Assembly: GCF_002878395.1 (NCBI RefSeq)
Contig: NC_061112.1
Location: forward strand, 38,585,218-38,649,217
Direction of reading: 5' to 3'
DNA length: 64,000 bases
DNA from: Capsicum annuum
Lineage: Eukaryota > Streptophyta > Magnoliopsida > Solanales > Solanaceae
Both the position numbers and the translations under genes were made by a program. Below are positions 11,762-24,219 of this stretch, one piece after another. Each line of letters opens with the position of its first letter. The stretch's first letter is position 1. Below the pieces are notes generated by a model. The model ran no database searches and was not told the DNA's origin. It worked only from the letters and a program-made list of their open reading frames with translations.

Positions 11762-12870
11762 CCTCCAACTTACACCTTTGCTTGTCCTCAATCAATACTA
11801 CTTCTTATTCAATGATACCATGAAAATATAAGCCCATTCATATGACCAAATGATCACAATGATTCTGATCTTGATTAGCACAAACAAGTAGTCTCAAGCT
11901 TGGGAAAGCTATTTTCACAGCTCCACTCAACATAATGTACATTATCTAGGATGCAAAAGACTTGAAAGAATAGCTAAGCAACAATTACTAATTCTCTAGA
12001 AGTGATTCCCCATCGATAGGGACTCAAACACACACCTTCGCCTCATTTTTAGAATATTAATTTGACCCACCTTTAATAGTCTATATGGCTCCCCACGAAA
12101 GGAAATTCCACAAACCAAGGTATTTATCATGCATCAAAGGATTAAATGCAAGCTTTAACCCTCACAAAGAGTCTCTCAATGTGAAAAAATATCATACCAT
12201 ATGCTTGCCCCAATCTACAATCGCCACTACTATGAATACACTTTATTGGCGATATCGAAGGAATTTTTCAAGATTTTAATATATACTTTGGAAAGGGTGT
12301 GATATCATTTGGGAAAAAGTGACTATACCTTCCTTGATCATCTACAACACACTATTCGATCAAATTTTGGACTATGGGCCACTTCATTGTTTCCAACTTC
12401 ACACATGTACCTACGCCCACTACCTTAGTTCACCCATTTCTTTGAAAGCATTTTCTTCTTATTTATTTCTTTTGTACAAATCTATAGTTTTCCTTATTTT
12501 TATGATTCCCTTCTTTATTACTTTTTACTTTGCTCTCTTTTCTTAGTATTTAGGCATCCACATACAATACCATGTCCCAAGGACACCTATTCCAAAACAT
12601 ACCACCCCCAACTTAGTATTTTGTCTTCATGTTGTTTTTTCAAGATCACCTCAAGGTGGGTAGGGTTCAAATGAGGGGTAGAATACAAATAGTACAAGTC
12701 TTGTAATGTGGTTGTCAAAGAAAGGTTCAAAGTCTCAAAATGGGTGACTAGTGATACTATTATATGTACGGGTAGTATCTTTAGGCTAAAGTGGGTTCCT
12801 ATATTCACAATGAAGGCCTAAGATCATTTCAGCAACAAAGTATAATCATAATTAGATTTCATAGACTTAC
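11762..12870 (-). mobile_element. Non-coding 3' internal region of the Athila/Tat-type element
   Basis: In element orientation this precedes the purine tract and LTR. It holds an 'AAGTTGGGGGTGG' type stretch near 12600, as found between pol and the 3' LTR in this clade. No reading frame is recognisable. The right boundary is approximate. Short ORFs at 12085-12279, 12319-12546 and 12587-12808 carry no motif. Confidence 0.45.
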
Positions 12871-14289
12871 GAGCCCAGTTCTAGATGATACAAGTAAGCA
12901 TGAGCATTAAACAACTACACTAACTGGAATATGACATGCAAAATTTTCAAGGAAGCTCCATTGCATTTCATACAAGAGATCAAAAGAGATCTTTACCAAA
13001 TGCTACCTATTGAAACACTTGGGGGTTGCACCAAATAATAAGGGACCAGGTCCCTCAAAGTCAATCATAGGCAAAACATAGCAAACCAATAAAGACGTAA
13101 GAGATATTGTCGAAAAATTAAGAGCTTAGTATTTTAACTTGGAAAGCCCTTGCTCAAGAAAGGAAAACCCACCGCTTGCCCTCACTAGCACCTCAAAATC
13201 CACTATAATCAAACTCTTGTTTATAGCCTTCAATGAACCTAACTCTAGGTTACTTCCGCTTCTAATAACTCTACTACAAGCTCATCTTGACAACTTTACC
13301 AAGGACACACCCTGATATTTATTAAATTTAACCAATATTCACCTTTGGTAACTCAACCTAAGATCTCTCTAAGAAAAGAGAAAGGTTCAATACTCTTATA
13401 ACATGAGTAATTTGTTTACTATTCAGAAATCACTAAAGACACTCTCTATTTAAGAAAACAAATATAGCTGGGAACATGATCAGTGTCCAATATTGAGTTT
13501 TTGCTACCTTTATGTCACTCTTTGTATTTGCAAAAACCATTTGATGAAGAAATATTTTTTTACTTTTATAGATGAGTGATGATTAGGCTGAAATATCATT
13601 AGACCAAGTCTCCTAATTAGTATGAGCGGCACTTGCAAGTTTGTTACACAAGAGAAAAAAATTATGCAGACACACTAATTAGCTATACTGTACCATGCAC
13701 ATCCAGAGTCCTGGTCCCTTGAAGTTAGTTGCTCATCATCAAAACTACATATAACAATTTTCTCTATTTTTTATGAAGAAAAACCAACCATACAGCTTTA
13801 AGCACATCTATTAGATTTAATAAGTGTGAGTACCACTTTAAAGATGAATGTTCTCCTATCATCATGATTCCACCATAATGCAACACAAGGACTAAGTCCC
13901 TTGTTGTCATTTTTTGCAAAAACTCTGAGCACATGTTTGTTTCCCTCCATTACAGTGCCTTACCATACTCCCCCTATCAACATGCACCACATTATCACAT
14001 ATACACACACACACATGGTCCTTACTCATGAGGTCGGTATTCCCTCTTTTTGGAATCATTGAAAAGGATTAACAGTAAATAAAAAGTAAACATAAGTACA
14101 AGCTAATTAACTCATGGCCACTGGACAACAATAACATATAATTCAATTTTAAATAAAGGAAACAGATCATCCCATAAAAAAATCCATTCATGATTAATTA
14201 AGATAAGTACCTTTACAATATACCAAAAAGACATTATAAAACCACTATTTGCAAATGCCACACAGGAATCATAAACTTAAAATTAACAA
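12871..14289. other. Unassigned repeat-like sequence
   Basis: No coding or RNA feature is recognised. It contains two copies of a near-palindromic word, AGGGACCAGGTCCCT at 13041-13055 and a variant at 13707-13720. The same word recurs in the neighbouring copia-type remnants. A minus-strand purine tract near 14037-14052 (AAAAAGAGGGAA) could belong to the SIRE-like element to its right. Confidence 0.4.
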
Positions 14290-15620
14290 AAAATTAAACA
14301 AGAAGGATAGGACTCAGATAGAGGGGGGCTTTAGGGAGATGGTTTTTAGCAATATATTAATTCTAGCAACCTCAGCAGCATGAGCATCCAATATATATTT
14401 AGTAAGGTTTTCTGCTTCAAGTTCTTCAGAGGAACCTGGTCCCTCTGAGGACAACCTTTGATTCTTTAGTTTCAGCCGCACTATTTTTGAGTCATTTACT
14501 GCTAGCATAATCCTCAACTCCTCTATTTGTTTGGCTAAGTTTTCTTGAGCAACTAATATTTCTTATTCTTTGATACAGCTCCAGCTTTCCCTTCTATACA
14601 TTTATTTTATACCATTATTGTTAAACTAAACCCTTGTTTGATTGTTCCTAGGGTCCCTTTAATTCCAACTACTCCAAAATGTTGAAATACTTTGTTCAGG
14701 AAATATCCATAGGGAATCTCATATTTTACTTCTATATCATGAGTCATCTTAGGCATATGCTCTATAATTAAAGTAGGCAGGTTTATCAGCTCAAGCTTAC
14801 TTAAACTTTCAATAAGAAATAGATAAACTGTAGAAATTAAAGTTCTTTTCTCTAACCTTGGAAAGATGACCTTATTATGAACTCAAACATTAACTAGAAC
14901 TTACTTGTGAGAAACTTCTTTCCCACTTCCTCTAGATAAGTCCCTCCTACCTTTGAAGCATTAACCATGAATTCAGTTTAGGGTTGTTGGCTCTCAAAAG
15001 TTTTCACCCTAATATCAGGCATATCCAAAATCTTTCTCAGTATTTCTTCATCCTACTTAAGAAGCATTACCTGTACTATTGCAGTCAAACTCAAACTATC
15101 ATCTGAGCATTCTATGGATTAGTAGCATTCCCTCACTTCACCAGACAATGAGAGTTAGTTCTTCTAACAGATGCAACAAACCCTGATGCCTCACATATTT
15201 AAATAGATTTACCTTTTTTGGATTCTCATGTATCTTTGGATCAAAAAATCTTCCTCATAGAACCTTCTGGCTTTTTATATTCTTATTCCTTTGTTCCATA
15301 GACACAACCTTCTTTTCTTCTTCTTTGTTCATGCTTTTTGTATCACTGCTAAGTTTTTTTTAACAATTTTTCTTTTCTTAGGACCAGGTCCCTCAGACAC
15401 TTTATTTCTTTTGACATCAATATATTTCTTTCTGCTTACACCATGACTCCCAGACTTTGGATTGGAGGACCTGGTCCTTTCATCACTATGAACTTCTATT
15501 CATTTCTTCTTAGATGCAATAATAATAATATCAAAATCAATGTCCTCATCTTCTCTCACCTCCACAACTTTAAGATTTTCTTTTTCCTCTAAAATGGATT
15601 TCTGGAGTCTTCTTCTTTTA
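14290..15620 (-). pseudogene. SIRE-like copia element: ORF downstream of pol (degenerate)
   Basis: Minus-strand translation gives a lysine-rich start with 'SEGPGPKKRKIVKKN', then a region resembling the extra ORF between pol and the 3' LTR in Solanaceae SIRE-like copia elements. That family overlaps what databases call a putative plant transposon protein. It includes 'DEEILRKILDMPDIRVKTFE', a hydrophobic middle, a 'MRFPMDIS' segment, and a helical tail in the clean frame at 14314-14517 ('LTKYILDAHAAEVARINIL'). Many stops and frame changes. Its role in living elements is unknown; 'env-like' has been suggested for SIRE relatives. It is cut at 15620, where an LTR A copy begins. Confidence 0.5.
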
Positions 15621-15621
15621 A

Positions 15622-16059
15622 TGGTATGACGATACATGTTGTTGATGCCTTCATGAATAATTCCTTAGTTAAATAAATGGTTTATGAGGAAATTGTTTTA
15701 ATTATTCTTAAATAGGGTTGTGTCCCTAGCCATAAAGGTGAAGGTCCTAAGGGACTGATATTGGAAACTAGATTTTTTGGCACGGTGGTGTTCTTTATGA
15801 TAGTGTGTATGAGTTCACACATTGCATACGCATATATATTTTGGAATGGTTGTAGACTTGATTGTTTTTGCCCTTTTTTAGACTTCTCTGGTTTGTGCAG
15901 CTAACACTTACTGGGGTCCAACCAATAGGGAGAGAGTTAGACCCAACTAGCAGGGAGAGCTAGAACTATATAGCTCGACGGTATAAATGACTGTTTAAGC
16001 TATAAGTCCAAGCTAATATTTTACTTTCATGCTAAGCCTTGTTCTATATCCCGACATTT

Positions 16060-16100
<41 letters not shown>

Positions 16101-16679
16101 GTGTGTGTATAAAATTTTATGAATTGGTTTGGAATGATTTTGAACTGATTTGATCATGGAATTACTTTATCCCTTCCCTGAGTTACGTGTTATCTCTCAT
16201 CCTTCTAATTGTCTATATATGTTATATCTCTATGTGATGCAGGAATGGGAGACATATCTACTTTCCCTGTGCAATGTTAGGTTATCCCTAGGTGGATACG
16301 GATTTAGCTTGAAGTGTTGAGCTTTCAGTCTTTGGATGAACCCTATTTTATGTTTTGTTTTAACAATGTCATTGACAGTCTTTCAGTATCTTTTTGGATA
16401 TTGTTGGGGAAATGTCCCAACTTATATTGATGTTTCTTATTAGTGGCTCTATGGATTAATGTGGATTGGGATGGATGCTTAAGTTCATAGATTTCTTGCC
16501 GAACTAGTTGCTTAACTATCTTGTTATACATTCGAAACTCAACTCTATCTTATTTATGTTCAGAATTCATCCCCTAGTAGTTATATTGTGTTATGTTTGG
16601 ATAGGTAAAGAGGGTGGTCTCCGGTCCTCGAAGGACTTGAGATGCCTATCATGACCAATCTCTGGTGCGGGTTGTGATA
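15622..16679 (+). repeat. 5'-truncated LTR A (copy A2)
   Basis: It aligns by eye with 7905-8989 of LTR A1, from 'ggtatgacgatac' to the terminus GGTTGTGATA, with many substitutions. No integrase or purine tract precedes it. The homology runs straight through the LTR end into the flank at 16680-17053, which a fresh insertion would not do. Confidence 0.75.
16057..16108. repeat. TA/TG microsatellite inside LTR A2
   Basis: About 50 bases of TA then TG repeats, at the same place in the LTR as the tract at 8336-8445. Confidence 0.9.
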
Positions 16680-17053
16680 GGGCATCAATTGCCAGGTCAC
16701 CAACCTATGGCAATATGGGTGCATATAATTTCAGCAACCAGGGTGAGTTTGTTGTTAATCACTAACCATAGATTTCCCACCTTCACCTTCCATCATCTAG
16801 TACATTTCAATCTAGCTATTCAATCAGTAGCATATAACAACACAATATCCAATTTATAAATCCTTAACATCAATTAAACATAGCTATTTTAGTTTACTTA
16901 TAACAGAAAAGTGTAGGTTATATCTTGCCATCTAGGATATCAACTAGTTCATCACTAGAATATCACATAAGTACAATTAAGTGCGACTTGATTCACTTAA
17001 GTACCAATGATCATAATTTAAGCCAATCATGCTCAATTTACTAATAACAAGCC
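16680..17053 (+). repeat. Second copy of the LTR A1 flank
   Basis: It matches 8990-9373, sharing words such as 'caacacaatatccaattta' and 'ctaataacaagcct', and then diverges abruptly. It contains nothing coding. Confidence 0.75.
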
Positions 17054-17289
17054 TGTCAAGATACTTTCAAATAACCAAACCGATAGCTTGGGCAAGTGAT
17101 AAATGATTTACAACCACTGTGGGAATGCTCAAAATGCCAAAAATGCATCAAAATAAAGGATATGATCTAGAGTTCATTACAATGATGATTTAACCTTTTT
17201 TATGTCCAAAAAACACTCGAGAAACTACTTCAAAAAGGAGTTCATATCTTTAGATAATGTCTTGAATGATGTTTTTCACAACCATGTAA

Positions 17290-18110
17290 GTAAAATAGGT
17301 GCTCTTAGCTAGTAAATTGAATGGTTTGAAATATAGAATATTTTTATATCCTCAAGGAACTCTAAGCTTGAAGTCGAAATTTCCAAGATTAATAAAATTT
17401 TGAATGACAAACTCAAAAGGATATCAGGAAAAGTGGAGGCAACTGATACTTTTGCAAGTTTTGAAGAAAGGCTAAAAAGGGTTAGTCTAGACCTTGATGC
17501 CTCTCTTGAATAAAACAAGTAGATAAAAAAGGACTTGAAGAATACTAAGAATGATCTAGAAAAATCTATCCGTTGGATCTCTTCATTAGAGATTCTTATT
17601 ATGTTGAGAAAGAAGAAGTCAACTTTTGAGAAGCACTTGGTTTTAAGAAAGACCATACATCTCCCAGTCCTCAAAATGAGTATGTATTTGATTCTAACAA
17701 AATGATATATACACATTATGGAAATGACGGTAAGTAAAAGGAAAGATGTCAGGTGCTTATCAAAGAAAAAAGAGCAAATTTAAAGTTTGCTCAAGTCATT
17801 AAAGGCTCCAAGAGACCTAGTCTTTAGAAGAAAAAACTAATTTTGCCTAAATGGGCTAGAAGAAATATTATCATTATTTTAAATGGTAAAAGGGACATAA
17901 AATCATATGGGTTCCTAAGGTTTTAAAATACCATACAGGTAGGAGTGAGAGAGAGTAGTTGATAAGATAAAAAAAATGGGCCAATGAACAGTGACTGCTC
18001 AAGATAGATGAATGATACAACTAAGGGTCTTCTATTTCTCAAGGATTCACAAGATGTTACTGTTTCTTTGAAGGGATTAGATCAAGGGGTGGTATTGACA
18101 AACAAATGAA
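17290..18110 (+). pseudogene. Copia element: gag C-terminus and protease start (degenerate)
   Basis: Plus-strand translation gives a charged, helical gag-like stretch ('EVEISKINKILNDKLKRIS', 'TFASFEERLKRVSLDLDASLE'), a remnant of the basic region ending in 'IWVPK', and then a protease-like segment. That segment reads 'NSDCSR*MNDTTK' followed by 'KDSQDVTVSLKG', which corresponds to the Ty1/copia protease start (DSGCSRHMTG, then a strand ending in a Gly-Asp turn). The catalytic Asp is still readable within stops. Pol (integrase, RT, RNase H) is missing downstream: the next recognisable feature is the ORF that should follow pol. The long minus-strand frame at 17309-17716 is its antisense shadow. 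Confidence 0.6.
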
Positions 18111-18606
18111 AGCCAGGTTGCTAATATCCTAGTGAAGTACCAAAAGTGGAATTTATTTTTCATGGAAAATGTGATATAAATTTGCATCAATTTCTCTCCC
18201 TCAAATTGCTATAAAAAAGATAGGTATATGAATTAAAGTTTTTAACAGAGTTTAATCAAATCGATATAACTTTTTTGGAATGCATTTGTTGGGAATATAG
18301 TTTTGATCAAAACAAGGAGAATGGCTTTCAATGATATGATAGACAAGTAAACAATGAGGGACCTAGTCTCCCACATAGATAAGTATTCTTGTTTTAATAT
18401 TAGAAAATAAAATTGTATGTGTGTGTTAGGTTATATTAGTGTCCCCACCTCTTTAAATTACATATTACCCATTTATTCACTTTCTACCTTCTTATAACTC
18501 TCCCAGAATTATAACCACCAGTCTTTCAATACAATTTTTTTCTCTATTACAATTTATTCTATGATCCAGGTCTTTGACTGACTCCATCAATTATTATCTC
18601 TCAAAA
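18111..18606 (+). other. Spacer between copia protease and downstream ORF
   Basis: It should hold copia pol but is only about 0.5 kb, so a large internal deletion is inferred. It contains variants of the GGACC-GGTCC word near 18358-18375 and 18563-18572. No coding trace is recognised. Confidence 0.4.
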
Positions 18607-20720
18607 ATGTCTTTTGATACAGAATCTCAATCAAGTTATTTTTACTCACATCTCTCCCAGAATCCTTAGTTATCTCTCCAAGAAAAACCCTAACTTTAAA
18701 AATTTTCTTTACCTAAAGACAGAGACGTTATGATTCCTCCTTATAAAGATAAATCAATTCCTTCCATCAACTTGAAAGAATATTGTGAAGTGTAGATTAG
18801 AAATGAAGTAAAAGTCTCAAATGAGGTCAGCGAATTTAACTAAAAAGTCAAATATTAGACTAAAAATTTTGCATAAGTGGGGATGCTATTGATAATATTG
18901 ATTCCGTTTCTGCTACCACTCAAGTGTTAAATCCCGATGAGTTTCTTGGTCCATCTGATATTTTTTTCTATTGAATTTAAACTTTGTCAAGATAAAGATT
19001 AGTCTAAATAGGGAGTGGAGAAGGTTCTAGGATGAGTAAGATTTAGTTCAAAGAAATTCAACTAGTGGAATAATTTGCCACTTTCATGGTCCTAACAAAA
19101 GAAAAGGAGTACCTCTATAACCCTGAGTCTAATTGATCTAAGAGCAGAGAAAATGTGTTTGTTCTTATTCCTCTTAATGTCACTAATCAAGAAGAGGATG
19201 AGGAAGAAATGACTCTTGTGCATGTGTTTAAGACAAATACAACATCATCCTCTATTCCTAGTTATATAAATCCTATCTATGGACCTATTCACACTACAAA
19301 GTCCACTATTTATAAAGTCAAAGGGGATGTTATGCAATAGAATCATTAATCTACCACCAAAATAAGAAGTTGAAAAAAGTGTTGTTGAAAAGGAAATCTC
19401 TATTGCCAAGGTAGTAAAAATTTAAAAAGTAGGTGAATCACAAATTGAAAAAGCATTTGTAACTCCTATAAAAGAAGCAAAAATAATGAAGAGTTTTCAG
19501 AAGAAAGAATCCAAGAAATGGAAATCTTCTAGAGGATCTTCTGAGAAAACCCTCTTTGAAAAATCTAAAGAGAAAAAAGACTAAAACACCTGAGAAAGGC
19601 ACTGCATCAAATCAAAGAAGAAAAAGGGTGTTCAATGTCCATCTGATGATCCCCAGTTTAAAGAGTAAAGTGAGAACTTTTGAAATCAAAAGTTTCTAAA
19701 TAGGTGTGTTTTTTATCTTACAATATTTTATTAAAAAGGAATAGAGTCTCTAGTTGCTATAGTTGAGGTACAAGAGTCGAAGCTCCTATTTGAGAGAACA
19801 AGTGTGTTGTACGTGAAAGAAGTTCAAGACTTCTATTTTGATCTCTTCATTTCTAAAAAAGAGCATAGTTTTGTTGCAACTAAGAAGGGGCGAAGTTTAT
19901 TCTCACTAATCAATTCTATAAGAGATACTAAATATCCCAATGGTTGATATTGATACAGTTGAGAAGAAGTATACATCAGATGAGTTCCATAACAAAATAT
20001 CAATATCAAAGAAGAATGTTAAAGGTAAGTGGATGTAAAAAATGTAAAGTAAAATAAAGTACCAGCTACAATTTGAGTTCGTATAGAAAATCCTACTCTA
20101 GAATTGAAGGCAAAATTTTTGCATCAATTATAGATTTATTTCTTACAAAGTCTCTTCACTCGTGTGCCCTAATTAATCTACCAAAGATAATGAGTGAGAA
20201 CAGTATTAAGATATGTGGTATGGAGGAAACATAATCATGGGTTAGTCTATGGGTTTTTTATCTCAAAAGTGTTTGACTATTTGAAGTGAAACTAAACTCA
20301 AGGACATACACTACAAAGAAATAACACTTTAGTCATACTATCTAGAGGATTGTAAATTCACTAAAAAGAACGAAGGTGTGAATTAAACCTCTACTATGTC
20401 ATGTTTGAGCACAGTTCATGAGAATATCTCATTCGAGTTAGAGAAAATGTGTCTTAGTGGCTCAAAAAGACTCTAAATTGTAGTTTTTAAGGTTTAACCT
20501 ATTAAGCTGCCAAGGAAATAGTATATCTTCAGGTACTTCAGTAGCTCTTCAGGCCTAAAATGATCAATTTGTAGCTAAAATTGTTAAATAAAGAAGAATG
20601 TTGTTGATCTACACAATAAATTATTAATGACAATTGTGTTGCTCTGGGATCTACTGATCAACTCATGTCCAAATATTCCTACTCATCCTCTTAAAATTAA
20701 TTATGAACCTTACTTATGTC
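18607..20720 (+). pseudogene. SIRE-like copia element: ORF downstream of pol (degenerate)
   Basis: Translation opens 'MSFDTESQSSYFYSHLSQNP' and then breaks up. A fairly clean middle (19155-19340) is acidic. Basic Ser/Lys-rich sequence follows, then 'VAIVEVQESKLLFERTSVLYVKEVQDFYFDLFI', which has the W/F-x-x-L-F...F-Y-x-N/D-L pattern of the plant transposon-associated domain seen in Solanaceae SIRE-like elements. A tail near 20610-20680 reads 'VVDLHNKLLMTIVLLWDLLI' and looks helical. Its position just before a copia-type purine tract and LTR fits an ORF placed after pol. It resembles the minus-strand remnant at 14290-15620. Function unknown. Confidence 0.5.
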
Positions 20721-21143
20721 AACCTAGTTTTGATTCTAGCACTGTGTACTATTTAAATTTCTTTTCTTTAAGACTTGGATATTAATTGTGGTTTTCGTAT
20801 GTTTTAATCAAATTCCCCTTATTTGCCTCTAATTTGTGTTTTAATCATGTATATTAGCTTATCATTCTTGGGATATCACTATTTATAACTTCATTTATTT
20901 TACTATTTAACCACTTTAATGTGCTATAATGGAAAAGATTAGTGAACGAAGTAACTTAAAAAGGGAAACCAGTGAAATGGGGAGCTTAAAAAGGGCTGGA
21001 GGACTAGTGATTGTGAAGAACTTGAAATTGATAGTGGGAAACTGTGTTGGGTGATGGCTTGGATAGTAACTAGGAGAACTACAAATAGTTTCAAGTTGCA
21101 TGTGCTGCAAAGATTTTATGTTTTCATCATCAAAAGAGGGAAA
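20721..21143 (+). other. Pre-LTR non-coding region and polypurine tract of SIRE-like copia element
   Basis: A T-rich spacer leads to 'catcatcaaaagagggaaa', the purine tract (21132-21143) immediately before the LTR start TGTTGGGC. The CATCATCAAAA-purine-TGTTGG arrangement is typical of SIRE-type copia 3' ends. Confidence 0.65.
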
Positions 21144-22030
21144 TGTTGGGCTCAAAACTTGTTCTTTTTATGTCGATTACGTTCATGTTTTGGTGATTGA
21201 CAAACTTCAATATTGAAAATTGGTCTATGCTTGTTTGATTTTTATTTATGCTCATATATTTTCCTAACTTAGTGGAAGGACCAGTTAAGTGAATTGGTGT
21301 CCCAATGTGTATTTTGCAATTGCACATATTTGTCCCATGTATGAGCTGTCTAGTAATTTTTGGATAATATCAGAATATTAGTGGGATAATATTTTAGTGG
21401 TCCTTTCCACCATCCATCAATGAGGAAGTCTCTCCCCTAATGCTAATCATATATATACATCTACCTAAATAAGTAAGTTCAAGCTTTTGTAAAATTTGAA
21501 AAGAATTTAATAAAGGCCTCAAAAAATATCAAGACATCAATTTAGAATTTCTTTTGCTTATAGTGATATATGATTTTGTTTATAGTTTGGTTTATGATTT
21601 GTTGTGGTCTTACAATTGTAAACTTGTGTCTCATTCTAGAGATTTCAGTGAGTAATTTGTTTAACTTTGTTTAGATTTAAGTTTCTCTATCGCTAGAGGT
21701 AGATAATGGAGATCTCACATTAGAAGTATTGTGTGGGTGTGCTTGAAATAAAGTTACTGTAAGGTTGTATGAATTAGAAGGCTAATTATTAGGTTGTAAT
21801 CGATGGTTGTTTGGTCTTTAGAGAAAGATGGTCGTGAAATCCTACTGGGGTAGGTTGTTGTTTATCTCTCTTGAGCAAGACGGTAACTAAGCTAAAAGAA
21901 GATGAGCTGAAACAAATTATTAAATAAGTAGCTAATATAGGAAATAATAAGGGTGTGCAAAAATATATGGAGGGAAAGAACAAAATATACTAAATGGATC
22001 TCTAAAACCTGGTATTAGTCTGTACCAGAT
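21144..22030 (+). repeat. 3' LTR of SIRE-like copia element
   Basis: It begins TGTTGGGCTC right after the purine tract. The 3' edge is unclear. A 'TGGTATTAGTC' word near 22007 resembles a primer site, which would place the end near 22000 and imply LTR-LTR recombination, but this may be chance. About 0.9 kb, no coding content. Confidence 0.55.
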
Positions 22031-22079
22031 CCATTTCAACTAAGGGAGTACTAGATAGGTACATCTCTCTTTCTCTCTT

Positions 22080-22115
<36 letters not shown>

Positions 22116-22773
22116 TATAGAATAATCACAAAAAGTAGAAAATATGACTGGTCCAAAATAGAAGGAGATGCATTTGCTCCATTGCTAATAGCTCACCTAA
22201 AATCAATGATACCTAAAAGGTTTACATGATAAAGGCGATGGTTGTGATGACTCCTAATCGGATAAGGATCACATGAAAAAATTCAGAAGTCTAGTATAAG
22301 TACCAAATCATGTGATACTTTATAGGATTTATAGGCAAACTTAGCCCAAATAAGATATAGGTACAATAAAATGCACATATATCTAAAACAAGGTAAATTA
22401 AAATAAAAAAGGATTGATAGGTCAAGCTGGCAAATAAAAGAATATATAAGTAAATATCTAGGAAAAAACATAAGAATAATAATCTAACTTAAACCAAACA
22501 AAACCCATTTAAGAACAATGTATAAATAATATAGATCATGATCGAATCCCATAAGCCTAATGGTTGCAAGGAATAGTGAACCATACTTACTATAACAATG
22601 CCATAGGGTAAATATGCATGAATGCATGCCAAGAGATGTAGTGTCAAATGTAAACCTTGCATAGAAGTAACGTAGACTCCTCCTCTAGCACACAAGTCTA
22701 ATAGAGGAAGATGTAATGGGGGACTCAAACAATATACCTTTTACAAAATTGAAACGAGACTTTACAATAGTAA
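22031..22773. other. Microsatellite and unassigned sequence
   Basis: A (TA)n tract with TATG interruptions lies at about 22079-22120, preceded by a (TC/CT)-rich run. The rest up to the LTR at 22774 shows no family I recognise. Minus-strand frames at 22283-22471 and 22489-22728 have no motifs. Confidence 0.5.
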
Positions 22774-24204
22774 TGATGTTGATTTATTCACCTAAGTGTT
22801 GTTATCTAAACTTATTTATCTTGGTTTTTAGGACTTATCATGTGCATAATAAGTTAATCTTCGTATAAATAAGCATATAAGTGTCAATTTATGTATTGAT
22901 TATTGTTTAAGGTGTTTTCAAACAAGAATGTAATCCAAACATTCAATTAGAATCCAAATGACAAAACTAGTACTCTTAACTTGAGCTTTGTACTATTCTA
23001 ACTTGTCTTACTTGATTTTGTAGTGTCGTAAGCTCTAATGCATAGTGTTTGATGATATAGGAAGCATGGTGATATGTTTAAATTTATTTTGGGATGATAT
23101 AAAATCTAGAATTGAAGAGGAAAATCTATCACAAAGCAAGGGATGAAAGGCCAAATGCATGGAGTACACTAGAACAAAATCTAGAACTTTTGGTCTTATT
23201 GGCCTGACACGCCCTTTAGGTACCGCTTTAAGGGCGTGCCATGCCCTTGTATTCAAAGTGAAATGAAATTTCCATTATCTTAACATGATAAAGGAGTTCT
23301 AAACTCCCTATCCTCTACGATAAAGGAGTGGCACAGAGGCTAAACCAAAATTGGCAATTTGGCCCTAGTATAAATAAGACATATCAATTCTTTTGTAACC
23401 ACCTTGGATGACTTGTGTGGTTTGGAACATGCTGGAGGAGGCTTCAATTAGGATATTTATTTTAGTACTTTAGTTTACATTTGGATTGTTACACGGATTC
23501 CATTATTGTGGTTTCTGTAAGTCAATGAGAGGCTAAACACCCTAATCAAGTGTTAAGGCCAAGAACATGAGTACCTAAGCTTTTTAATTTAGTTGGTGTA
23601 TGTTATTATAATTGTTAGTTATTCCGATATCCTTTTTAACTATTCTAGAGATTTTCGACCCTTAGGATAAATGCTAATTCTATCATGAGCTCAAAAGGAG
23701 GAGTGACAGAATAGAATGAGGGATATATGGAATAAGATCATAATAATTTAATGAATTAAAGTTATTATTCACATTCAGGATAGGAATATACATAATTCTC
23801 CCGATTTGGTTCATATACGGGAAGAAATACAAATGCATTTAACTTACTTCTTTCATTCACGTTCAAGGATGTAGTTGAGAGGCTAAGTTACATAGTTGAT
23901 TAGATCTTTGGAAGACCACAATCAGGTTGTAAACCTCGTGAACCACCAATAAAGATAATAAACTAAGTCAATAAGATTATATGGCTTAGCAGAATTGTTC
24001 ATAGTTCCTTAACCCTAGGTTGTCCCAATTATTGCTCAAGGATCTTACTTTACAGTGTTTTCTACTTTTAGTTTTTGTTTTTGATTCACAAACCTTATTG
24101 GTTATGTTAGCACTTATTTAATCTTCTTAGTGAACTAGAATAGGAGAGTTGTTTAACACAAGTCCCAGTGGGATCGATACTTGTCATTTATAAGACCATT
24201 TTAA
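22774..24204 (+). repeat. 5' LTR of the nested Athila/Tat-type element
   Basis: It aligns along its length with 35902-37318. Both share the start ('gattta..cacctaag'), the middle ('gacatgccct', 'caattcttttgtaaccaccttgga') and the end region ('cttagtgaacta', 'taagacca'). Near its end, 'ccagtgggatcgatacttgtca' matches the LTR 3' signature of this clade. No purine tract precedes it, consistent with a 5' LTR. The sequence just after it, 'ttttaaaatttggtgga', is in the primer-site position but weak. 1.43 kb. Confidence 0.7.
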
Positions 24205-24219
24205 AATTTGGTGGACCCC

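Noticed and set aside
17309..17716. Minus-strand 135-residue ORF
   Set aside because: It is antisense to the copia gag remnant at 17290-18110. Its Phe/Ser/Leu-rich make-up is what reversed Lys/Glu-rich gag gives.
22007..22020. Primer-site-like TGGTATTAGTC after the SIRE-like LTR
   Set aside because: Only part matches, and a purine tract upstream marks this as a 3' LTR. It is kept as a boundary doubt only.
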